From Jaenimonas drosophilae (lineage: Eukaryota > Euglenozoa > Kinetoplastea > Trypanosomatida > Trypanosomatidae), in NCBI GenBank assembly GCA_030849065.1, contig JASAON010001509.1, positions 1-43,867 on the forward strand: DNA of 43,867 nt. Direction: 5' to 3'. The position numbers were made by a program, and so were the translations under genes. Shown piece after piece: positions 36,528 to 43,867 of this stretch. The notes below the pieces were generated by a model. It ran no database searches and had not been told where the DNA came from. It worked only from the letters and a program-made list of their open reading frames with translations. Position 1 is the stretch's first letter; each line of letters starts with the position of its first letter.

Positions 36528-39500
36528 CTACTCATAAAAGTGTGTTTGCAGCTGCCAGAGGTGGTCGCTATCTCGCTCCACAAAGACTGGAGGGGCATCC
36601 TGCTCATCCCACCCAGGAGGGGGTAAGGCTGGGTCGTTATCTTCATCATTCGATGTGGCACGTGTGTCTGTGGCCACGTTGGGTGCCAACATGGGCATGG
36701 CATGAAAAGGCTGCGAAGATTCGTTGCGATTGATGCTCGCATTCTGAACATCATCATTTTCTGTGGCGCTTTTCGTTGTGATGGGTGGTAGAAATGCCAA
36801 GTGTGCCGATGGATCGCCACTCAGGCGCTGGCGCGAGAGCGCCGCGCTGCTGGATGGGGCGTAGTAGTGAAGTGGATGAAAGAGAGGAGCACGTGCTCCT
36901 GCAGAGTTCGATGGTAGGGAAGAAGAGCTGTTCGCTGTGAGAGCTGCACCATCGCCACCCACATCGATTTCACCCTGTGCCAGGCTCGATTGGTGTGTTG
37001 GATCATCCTCATACATCACGCTATCGAACAAGGTTATAAGGCGTACGTCCTCCTCCTTGGCGGGTTGGGCGAGGGCACCGCTCAGCCGCTTCGTCATGGG
37101 CGGGGGAGGGAGCCGCGGAATCGCCTTCACGTGGCGTTGTTTGGTTGCCGAAGTCGGTGGATGTGGCTGGATGATCTTCTTCTTCATTGTCTTCGCCGGT
37201 GGTGAAGGTGCGCGCGTGGGGGTCGGCGCGCTAGGTTCGGGTGTTGCCGATCTGGCACTGGCAGCGTTGGATTGGCGCGGTGACGCGTTGCTCGAGGATC
37301 GTGAGCTTGGCAACTTCTTCCTCGCCGAGGTCGGTGATGAGGTTGATGGTTGTGTGCTGGTGGACTTGGCGGAGCTTGACCGACTTGGAGGAGCCTTCAC
37401 TGCCTTCTTTGTTGGTGGTTGCTTCGCGGGCGTCGTAGCTCCTGTTGTTGTTGGCGGCTCTTTCTTTTCCAATGTTGGTGAGGTGGCAGTTGGCTCTGCG
37501 CTCCATGCGCTGACGGAGCTTGAACAACTTGGGGCCTTCGCGGCCACCTTCTTCACCGGTGGTTCTTTGCTCTTCTTGGTGCTTGTCGTGGGTGGTGCGG
37601 CTGATGAAGGTACGGAGCTGGGAGATGAGGTGCTGCCTGTCTTGGCCGGTGTGGCTTGTGCCCTGGTAGATGCAGGCGGAGATATTTCTCTACTCTTCGC
37701 CCCTGTGGAGCTCGTCCTGCTGGCCATTTTCTTGGATGCGGTGGTTGATGGTGGCTTCTTGACCGACTTGGTGGCGGAAGGAGATGTTGGCGCTGCACTA
37801 CTTGCATCAGCAGCGGCTGGAATGCTTGGTGCATCCTTTGAGGGGCTCTTTAATGGTGGACGCTTCATTTTGGCTGAAGTTGGCGTCGTGGCAGAGGTCT
37901 CAGCACTCCTAGCGCTCATGGAGCTCGTGCGGCTGGATGCCTTCTTTGCCACATTCTTCGCTGGTGGCTGCTTTGACGTACTTCTTCCTCTTGATGGTGA
38001 AGTAGCTGCCGTTGCGGATGTATCAGCAGTGGCTGCCTCCGCAGAGCTGGACTTGGTGGCGGTTTTGGCAGGCGGCTGCTTCGTTTTATTGGCTGGGGAA
38101 GATGCAGTACTCGCAGCACCAAGAGAGCTCGCTCGGCTTGGTGTTTCTTTGGTGGCGGCGGTGTTGGCTGGAGGTTGCTTCGCCTTCTTCTTGGCTGTGC
38201 TCTGCGCTGGTGGTTGCTTTGATATGGCAGTGCCAGATGTTGGTGCTGTAGCAGAGGCCTCCCCGGCACTCCGCGCGCTCACGGAGTTGCTACGACTGGG
38301 GCTAGCTTTTGCTGATGCTTTGGCTGGCACTGACTTCTTCTTGGTAGCACTGGCTGCAGGAGTTACGGAAGAGCCTTCCGCAGCAATGACTTCCGTCGAT
38401 GTGGAGCTGGTCGGAACACCTTTCGTGGAGCTCTTTGATGGTGGACGCTTCGTTTTGGCTGAAGTTGGCGTTGTGGCAGAGGTCTCAGCACTCCTAGCGC
38501 TCATGGAGCTCGTGCGGCTGGATGCCTTCTTGGCCACATTCTTCGCTGGTGGCTGCTTTGACGTACTTCTTCCTCTTGCTGGTGAAGTAGCTGCCGTTGC
38601 GGATGTATCAGCAGTGGCTGCCTCCGCAGAGCTGGACTTGGTGGCGGTTTTGGCAGGCGGCTGCTTCGTTTTCTTGGCTGGGGATGATGCAGTACTCGCA
38701 GCACCAAGAGAGCTCGCCCGGCTTGGTGTTTTGGTGGCGGTGGTGTTGGCGGGAGGTTGCTTCGCCTTCTTCTTGGTGGAAGTTGGTGTGGCTGCCATAC
38801 TCGCGCTGACAGAGTTGGATCGACTTGGTGTTGTCTTGGTAGAGGACGTACGTTGTGGGCGTTTCTTCATCTTCTTCTTTGCGGGTGAAGATGTGATGGA
38901 AGCCGCCCCACCCGACGCCGATGGACTCTCCGCATCATTGTTGGGGTTGTCCTTCTTCTTCGTGGAGCTGCTTCTACTCACGCTGCCCGACTTTTGAAGT
39001 GGTGGTGGCTGCTTCGCCTTCTTGGCCCGTGTGGTGGAGGGGGGCTGTTTCTTCGTGGTGTTGGCGGCTGGCGCGGCCTTTGCGATGGAGGCGCCGAGAG
39101 GTTGTTCGGTTGCGGCCGTACCAGCCGTACTCTCACTTCCCGACGGAGAAGATGTGGATGTTGGCCCCGTGGCAGCAACATTCTCAGATGGAACCTGCAC
39201 GTTAGCCGGTCGCGCAGCCTTCTTGGCGGTGTTGTTGTTGGGCCGCGGAGGAGGAGCTTCTTCGGCTGGGGTCGGTGCCACCGGGCCACTTCCTTGCACT
39301 GCCAAATCAACGGCATTCGCGGGTGCTCGTGTGTGAGGCGTTGGACGACCTCGTCGCGGCGGATGATGGGGCGGTGGCTTGGCTGCCTTCTTGGCTGTAG
39401 TTGCTGCTGGTGGAGTAGGTGAGCTGACTGTTGCTGGTGTTTCTGCTTCCTCTACCTCCGCTGCTGCTTCCTCCTGTAAGAGTACTTCTTCATCCTGTGC

Positions 39501-42500
39501 GGGTGTTGGCGTGGTTGCATCAGCAACAACAGCTACTTCCTCCACGTGAGGTACGCTCACCTCATCAACCGCAGCTTCGTGGCTGATGGAGAGGCCGTTA
39601 AAGGACGTATCCGAGATGAGCAACATTTCTGCTTCGCCTGATGTGTGGCTAGCGAGAGACTTACGTGGCTTGTGAGGTGGAGCGTTGGCAGCATGGTCTC
39701 TGGCATCGGCTCGAGCGCGTGCGCGCTCACGCGCGGTTGGCGTGTGGTGCCGGGAGGCATTTCGCTCCTCCATACGCTGTTGCGCTTCACGAATCTCTTC
39801 TTCTGTTGGTTTTGGCAAGTCGGAGAGGTTGATGCAGCTTGCTGCACGCTTGGGTGTACGTGGTGATCGGTGCGAGCTACTCACAGAGCTTGCTGATGCG
39901 TGTGGTCGATCGCGTGAGGATGTTGGATGTTGCCATGGAAGATGATGCTCTCTTGACGCATTCCGCTCCTCCATACGCTGTTGCGCTTCACGAATCTCTT
40001 CTTCTGTTGGTTTTGGTAGGTCGGAGAGGTTGATGCAGCTTGCTGCACGCTTGGGTGTGCGTGGTGATCGGTGCGAGCTACTCACAGAGCTTGCTGATGC
40101 GTGTGGTCGATCGCGTGAGGATGTTGGATGCTGCCATGGAAGATGATGCTCTCTTGACGCATTCCGCTCCTCCATACGCTGTTGCGCTTCACGAATCCCT
40201 TCTTCTGTTGGTTTTGGTAGGTGGGAGAGGTTGATGCAGCTTGCTGCACGCTTGGGTGTACGTGGTGATCGGTGTGAGCTACTCACTGAGCTGGGCGAGA
40301 CATGAGATCGATCGTGAGGTGATGTTGGATGATGCACCTTCGATGCATTCCGTTCCTCCATTCGTTGTTGCGCTTCACGAATCTCTTCTTCTGTTGGTTT
40401 TGGCAGATCTGAAAAATTGATGCGGCTTGCTGAACGTTGCGGTGTTCGTGGTGATCTGTGTGAGCTGCTCCTGGAGCTTGTGGATGTATGTGTTCGACCA
40501 CGCGCAGATGTTGGATGATGCTCCTTCAATGCATTCCGCTCCTCCATGCGCTGTTGCGCTTCACGTATTTCTTCTTGTGTTGGCTTTGGCAAGTCGGAGA
40601 GGCATTGAGGATGATCCTTCCGCCGTGCAGATGTGTTGGAGCTCGCAACGGAGCTGCTACGAGCATGATGCGTGGATGATGGCCTTGGATGCTCCCCGTG
40701 CTCATGTACTCCACCTCTACCATCAAGATCATTCCTGTTGTTGTGTGAGTCCGTAACATCATCATTCAGCATCATCGATGTCGTAGCCTCGGAAAGACGT
40801 GCAGCCTCTCCATGCGGAAGTTGTGTGGATGCGGCACTGCCGGCAGATCTCCACGTGGGATGATCCTGGGCATGATGGTGAGCCGCCGCCAGTGTTGGCG
40901 AGGACGCCGTAGATGAAGTTGGCGCATCATGAGAGAGGAAGGAGGTGTGGTCGAAGATGGGTGGATGTAGTGGCGATGGCTCCATGGGTGTGATGGCGCG
41001 TGATGATGCAACATCCACATCATCGTCATGGGATGCCACAGAATGTGCCAAGACAGCACCAGAGACATGATCATGTGTGCTGAATGTAGTTGGCGTACGA
41101 TCCATGGGCGGGCACACCTCCCCCGCACGCAGCGGCAGTGGCGTGAGCTCCATCACCACCCCCGACGTTGTTGCCGATGCGGCATTCGTGCCGCTGCTCG
41201 ACGTTGCACGGCCGTACACACCACTCCAGTTGGCGATGGACGAGGACTGAGCAAGGCTCAGCAAACCACGTTGTGGGGAGTTGGATGAGGAGTGAGGTGG
41301 TCCATGGATAGACGTACCTCCAACCACATCATTCTCATCGGCCACATCATGCTTCATGGCTTCTTGTTGCTGCTGTTCTGGCGTGCTGATCTTGTTGGTG
41401 TGGTCTGTCGTTGGAAGCAACAACGTAACTGCGCCATGACTGACGGAGCCATCCAGTGGTGGTGTGTGCTCGTGTGGTGTGGTTGGGTGCTGATGTGCCA
41501 TTTCCTTCTCTACCGAGGTTGTTGTGGTTGCGGCGGCAATGGCGGTTGTGGAGGTGGATGAGGATGGTGAAGATGATGATGCTGTTACGGAGGGTGAGAG
41601 TAGTGGCTCATGTACCTCGACTGGTGTTGGCGTTGGCGTTGGCCGTGCTGATGGAGGTGCTAGTGGCGTTGGTGCGGATACAGGAGCTGCTTCCGAGGTA
41701 GTAATTGTTGGTGTTGCAGCGAAATCGTCGTCGTCGTCATGGTCCTTCATATCATCTTCGAAGAGATCATCGTTGAGACTCATCTTGTGAAAAAAATTGG
41801 CCGCACCATCAACTTCGTCATGCAGAACAAGTGGAGATGTAGCCTCAGCAACTTCATCATGACTATGATCATCATGAATATGCGTGCTATGTTGTGGTTG
41901 GGTGTTGGCTGAATCACGATGAGGTGGTGGATGAATGGGTGCGACGAGTTGGGCAGCAGGAGTAGATGGTTGTCCGGAGGGAGATGATGCTGATGGCTGT
42001 GCTGAGACGGCGTGAGCATCTCCACGGGCTGCACTCACAACATCCTTCGATGAGCTCCCTTCTGGTGTGAAGGAGGCGGTTGAGACGGCAACCAAGTCCG
42101 CCAGCGTATCGCTCTTGTCGGTGGATGGTGCTGCATCCTCCTCCACAACTTCATCATGATCACGAATTTCGTACAGGTGTGGGTGTTGTTGGCGGCTGGA
42201 GATGATGGGTGAGATGATCAGATTGTTGTGTGTGGCGGGAACCAAAAGAGGTGGACGCGTCAGAACGTGAGTGCTACCGCGGAGAGATGGCGATGCCACA
42301 ACAGGCGATGAACCTTGACGATCCATTGGCACCGATGCTGCTCCATGCCGTGTGGATGATATGCGCAGAGGACCATCATCCTCATCATCGTGATTCAGCA
42401 CCACCACACTCTGTTTGTGGGGTGTTTGCGTACCTCGGCTGCTGAGAATCTGTGGAGCTGAGCGACTTCGATGGAGGGCTCGTCTGCGGTGTTTTCGCGT

Positions 42501-43643
42501 TGGCGATGTTGATGATGATCCGCCACGTCGGTGACGATGGCGGTGGCGATGGCGGCGTTGCGGTGGCGGGTCTTCATCGCTCACGTTGCTCGATGAGGAA
42601 GAAGTGCTCGAGCTACTACTGGTGCGTGGATGGCGCTTCTGCTGCCGCTTGCTGCGACGATGTGCGTCATCATAAGGCTCACTGCATGATGATGATGATG
42701 AGGAGGAGGAAGACGAAGATCTCACAGACTCTTGGCTGCTGCTGCTGCTACCGCTTGATGATATAGATGCGCTGTTGGATGTGGAGGGGCTCTGTATGCT
42801 AGCCGGAGGAACATCACGTCTGCGCCGATCCTCTTCGTTGTCTGAGGTACTTGACGAGGATGACGTTGGTGGAGGAGTGGGCTGACGTCGATGGTTCCGC
42901 CGCGGAGAGCGCGTGTGATGGTGTGAAGAATGTGCGGAAGCCTTCCTCTTATGAAGGGATGATGATGGTGTAGTGCGTGATGGAGTACGCCGACTACGGT
43001 GGCGAGGTGATTCACGCCTTGAGCGCGATCGAGATGATGGCCTACTGCCATGGCGATGCCGATGTTGGTGCCGGCCGTGACTAGACGCCTTCGATGGTGA
43101 TGATGTCCCACTATTGTTTGTTTCTTGTGCAGGTGCGCCGTGCATACGCAACGCGCTGTGCTCGGAGGACATGTTGTAGCGCATGGCATTGCTCAATCTT
43201 GAATTTTTCGGCAGCGAATTCATTGACGGTGCGTGCGTTGTACGCATGGACGGCCGCTCCATCAATGAAGAAGGTCCACCACCACCACGAAGGATGTGTT
43301 GTGGTTCGTCATCCATGTTGGTGTGCCGCCGACGTGCGCTCTCCACCACCGCTCGATGAAATGGGCAGAGCTCCTCCATCTCCTCCATCGTCATGGATGA
43401 TGTTGATGGAGGTTGGCGCTGATGTTGCCGGTGCTCAGCCATGCGCAGGTCGTTGTGCCCGAGGGCCTGGCTGAGCCGTGAGCTCATGAGGTTGGAAGCT
43501 GCCTCATCCACATTGAGATCATCCATGACTTCATGTATATCGTGTGCGTCTATGTTAAGTGGGTGCAAACGTTGTTGGTGTTGTCTCTGCGACGCATTGG
43601 CATGTGGAGATGCCAAACGTGGGTGAACGAAGGGGTGATACAT
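36528..43643 (-). CDS. Giant disordered protein with SR-like, helical and K/P/A repeats (2371 residues)
   Basis: ATG at 43643 (an upstream GTG at 43670 is ignored), stop TAG. The first 80 residues look partly ordered (L-N-V-D-E-A-A-S-N-L-M-S-S-R-L; M-T-M-E-E-M-E-E-L-C). Residues about 180-260 are Arg/Ser/His-rich, like an SR domain. A long Ser/Thr/His-rich acidic region follows. Residues 1014-1296 hold five units built on L-P-K-P-T-E-E-E-I-R-E-A-Q-Q-R-M-E-E-R-N. Residues about 1410-2180 form a Lys/Pro/Ala/Ser region with dozens of K-Q-P-P-A-K, K-K-A-S-S-R-T-S-S and S-A-R-S-A-E segments, like histone H1 or MAP tails, including a 195-codon-offset duplication. The C-terminus has H-P-L-H-Y-Y-A-P-S-S and A-P-P-V-F-V-E-R-D. 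Likely a large basic scaffold (cytoskeletal or nuclear); no named domain. Confidence 0.85.
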   Translation of the reverse strand: MYHPFVHPRLASPHANASQRQHQQRLHPLNIDAHDIHEVMDDLNVDEAASNLMSSRLSQALGHNDLRMAEHRQHQRQPPSTSSMTMEEMEELCPFHRAVVESARRRHTNMDDEPQHILRGGGGPSSLMERPSMRTTHAPSMNSLPKNSRLSNAMRYNMSSEHSALRMHGAPAQETNNSGTSSPSKASSHGRHQHRHRHGSRPSSRSRSRRESPRHRSRRTPSRTTPSSSLHKRKASAHSSHHHTRSPRRNHRRQPTPPPTSSSSSTSDNEEDRRRRDVPPASIQSPSTSNSASISSSGSSSSSQESVRSSSSSSSSSSSCSEPYDDAHRRSKRQQKRHPRTSSSSSTSSSSSNVSDEDPPPQRRHRHRHRHRRGGSSSTSPTRKHRRRALHRSRSAPQILSSRGTQTPHKQSVVVLNHDDEDDGPLRISSTRHGAASVPMDRQGSSPVVASPSLRGSTHVLTRPPLLVPATHNNLIISPIISSRQQHPHLYEIRDHDEVVEEDAAPSTDKSDTLADLVAVSTASFTPEGSSSKDVVSAARGDAHAVSAQPSASSPSGQPSTPAAQLVAPIHPPPHRDSANTQPQHSTHIHDDHSHDEVAEATSPLVLHDEVDGAANFFHKMSLNDDLFEDDMKDHDDDDDFAATPTITTSEAAPVSAPTPLAPPSARPTPTPTPVEVHEPLLSPSVTASSSSPSSSTSTTAIAAATTTTSVEKEMAHQHPTTPHEHTPPLDGSVSHGAVTLLLPTTDHTNKISTPEQQQQEAMKHDVADENDVVGGTSIHGPPHSSSNSPQRGLLSLAQSSSIANWSGVYGRATSSSGTNAASATTSGVVMELTPLPLRAGEVCPPMDRTPTTFSTHDHVSGAVLAHSVASHDDDVDVASSRAITPMEPSPLHPPIFDHTSFLSHDAPTSSTASSPTLAAAHHHAQDHPTWRSAGSAASTQLPHGEAARLSEATTSMMLNDDVTDSHNNRNDLDGRGGVHEHGEHPRPSSTHHARSSSVASSNTSARRKDHPQCLSDLPKPTQEEIREAQQRMEERNALKEHHPTSARGRTHTSTSSRSSSHRSPRTPQRSASRINFSDLPKPTEEEIREAQQRMEERNASKVHHPTSPHDRSHVSPSSVSSSHRSPRTPKRAASCINLSHLPKPTEEGIREAQQRMEERNASREHHLPWQHPTSSRDRPHASASSVSSSHRSPRTPKRAASCINLSDLPKPTEEEIREAQQRMEERNASREHHLPWQHPTSSRDRPHASASSVSSSHRSPRTPKRAASCINLSDLPKPTEEEIREAQQRMEERNASRHHTPTARERARARADARDHAANAPPHKPRKSLASHTSGEAEMLLISDTSFNGLSISHEAAVDEVSVPHVEEVAVVADATTPTPAQDEEVLLQEEAAAEVEEAETPATVSSPTPPAATTAKKAAKPPPHHPPRRGRPTPHTRAPANAVDLAVQGSGPVAPTPAEEAPPPRPNNNTAKKAARPANVQVPSENVAATGPTSTSSPSGSESTAGTAATEQPLGASIAKAAPAANTTKKQPPSTTRAKKAKQPPPLQKSGSVSRSSSTKKKDNPNNDAESPSASGGAASITSSPAKKKMKKRPQRTSSTKTTPSRSNSVSASMAATPTSTKKKAKQPPANTTATKTPSRASSLGAASTASSPAKKTKQPPAKTATKSSSAEAATADTSATAATSPARGRSTSKQPPAKNVAKKASSRTSSMSARSAETSATTPTSAKTKRPPSKSSTKGVPTSSTSTEVIAAEGSSVTPAASATKKKSVPAKASAKASPSRSNSVSARSAGEASATAPTSGTAISKQPPAQSTAKKKAKQPPANTAATKETPSRASSLGAASTASSPANKTKQPPAKTATKSSSAEAATADTSATAATSPSRGRSTSKQPPAKNVAKKASSRTSSMSARSAETSATTPTSAKMKRPPLKSPSKDAPSIPAAADASSAAPTSPSATKSVKKPPSTTASKKMASRTSSTGAKSREISPPASTRAQATPAKTGSTSSPSSVPSSAAPPTTSTKKSKEPPVKKVAAKAPSCSSSVSAWSAEPTATSPTLEKKEPPTTTGATTPAKQPPTKKAVKAPPSRSSSAKSTSTQPSTSSPTSARKKLPSSRSSSNASPRQSNAASARSATPEPSAPTPTRAPSPPAKTMKKKIIQPHPPTSATKQRHVKAIPRLPPPPMTKRLSGALAQPAKEEDVRLITLFDSVMYEDDPTHQSSLAQGEIDVGGDGAALTANSSSSLPSNSAGARAPLFHPLHYYAPSSSAALSRQRLSGDPSAHLAFLPPITTKSATENDDVQNASINRNESSQPFHAMPMLAPNVATDTRATSNDEDNDPALPPPGWDEQDAPPVFVERDSDHLWQLQTHFYE
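37856..38776 (-). repeat. Internal direct duplication (585-bp offset)
   Basis: Segments 37856-38194 and 38441-38776 are almost identical (a handful of substitutions and one 3-base indel) and are separated by a fixed 585-base offset, equal to 195 codons. Both encode the K/P/A/S repeat region of the 2371-residue protein in the same frame. Confidence 0.9.
39757..40605 (-). repeat. Five-unit coding repeat, LPKPTEEEIREAQQRMEER
   Basis: Unit spacing is 201, 201, 186 and 186 bases from left to right. The first two 201-base units are nearly identical (two or three differences); the extra 15 bases encode H-L-P-W-Q. Each unit has the helix motif followed by a Ser/His/Arg linker ending S-P-R-T-P-K-R-A-A-S. 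The rightmost (first translated) unit is the most diverged. Confidence 0.92.
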
Positions 43644-43867
43644 CTCCACCAACGTCGCAGAGAAGCACACAAGTCTTGCACTCTAGAAAAAAAAGTTCTT
43701 GACGATGATTGATCTTCCAAAAATACGCACGCCCCCTTGAGTTCTAAGCTACTCGAAAGGGGAGCAAAGATAAATGTGTGTTGTGTGAAGATCTCTACGC
43801 GTCCTACACAAACACATGCACAACACAGCTTGAGCACACCGACATTGATGATGAAGATGGAGGGGCA
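43644..43867. other. Leader of the 2371-residue gene and right flank
   Basis: No further gene is visible to the window edge. A T-rich tract and AG suitable for trans-splicing lie at 43683-43700; the rest shows no coding signal, though the next gene may begin just outside. Confidence 0.5.
43683..43700 (-). promoter_or_regulatory. Candidate trans-splice acceptor for the 2371-residue gene
   Basis: On the minus strand a run of eight T followed by CTAG ends at plus-strand 43683, about 40 bases upstream of the ATG. It is the clearest polypyrimidine-plus-AG signal in the window. Confidence 0.5.

Noticed and set aside
36937..38997. A 686-codon open frame on the plus strand opposite the 2371-residue gene
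   Set aside because: It is the complement of the K/P/A/S-rich repeats, whose codon bias (GCC, AAG, CCA, ACC) avoids antisense stops. Its translation is repetitive and hydrophobic in an unnatural way, and it inherits the internal duplication of the sense gene.
39757..40605. CRISPR-like array
   Set aside because: The repeats are long, in frame and encode a conserved peptide; there are no short unique spacers, and the context is eukaryotic.
42870..43080. Naming the 2371-residue gene an SR splicing factor
   Set aside because: The Arg/Ser-rich stretch is short relative to the whole and there is no RNA-recognition motif; composition alone is not enough.

Overview
The window reads as a chromosome segment from a protist, most probably a kinetoplastid-type euglenozoan (a free-living bodonid would fit). 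This identification is inference. What the sequence shows is that every credible gene lies on the minus strand for about 43.6 kb, genes appear uninterrupted (no intron is needed to explain any of them), and spacers of 0.4-2 kb are pyrimidine-rich on the coding strand. Several start codons are preceded by a pyrimidine-rich or U/G-rich tract and an AG, as in trans-splicing genomes. The standard code fits (TAA, TAG and TGA are all used as stops). I see no rRNA, tRNA, CRISPR array or transposon, and no spliced-leader gene that would settle the taxonomy.

In transcription order (right to left), the first block (43643 to 20509) holds six genes for mostly disordered, low-complexity proteins: 2371, 1297, 142, 1035, 943 and 462 residues. 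The first two share a short charged helical repeat. The 1035-residue protein carries a nine-unit TSP..RY..TSCTGL array. The 142- and 462-residue proteins carry P-P-x-W/F motifs. They look like scaffold or cytoskeleton-associated proteins, but none has a domain I can name.

The second block (19643 to about 9929) is the most unusual part. It holds seven small proteins, each starting almost directly with one transmembrane helix, followed by a basic stop-transfer stretch and a hydrophilic tail with a tyrosine motif of the form P-Y-G-x-x-x-Y-Y/A/L. Pairwise similarities outside the motif (M-E/D-W at the start, RRWK after the helix, G-V-P-L-x-M, HYYS-D/E-P, E-D-x(3)-A-F-G) indicate a diverged tandem family. 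A frameshifted relict lies at 16316-16740, a weaker one near 12445-12580, and a 53-residue membrane micro-ORF at 9929-10090.

The third block (9268 to 2103) holds a 735-residue multi-pass membrane protein of unknown function and two tandem ceramide synthases of the LAG1/TLC family. The ceramide synthases are near-identical in two blocks and diverged elsewhere, a pattern typical of gene conversion. The last 2.1 kb (1-2102) has no convincing gene.

The only confident biochemical assignment is ceramide synthesis (sphingolipid pathway, ER membrane). The rest is a lineage-specific set of membrane-tail and disordered proteins whose joint function, if any, is unknown; co-transcription in kinetoplastids does not by itself imply shared function.
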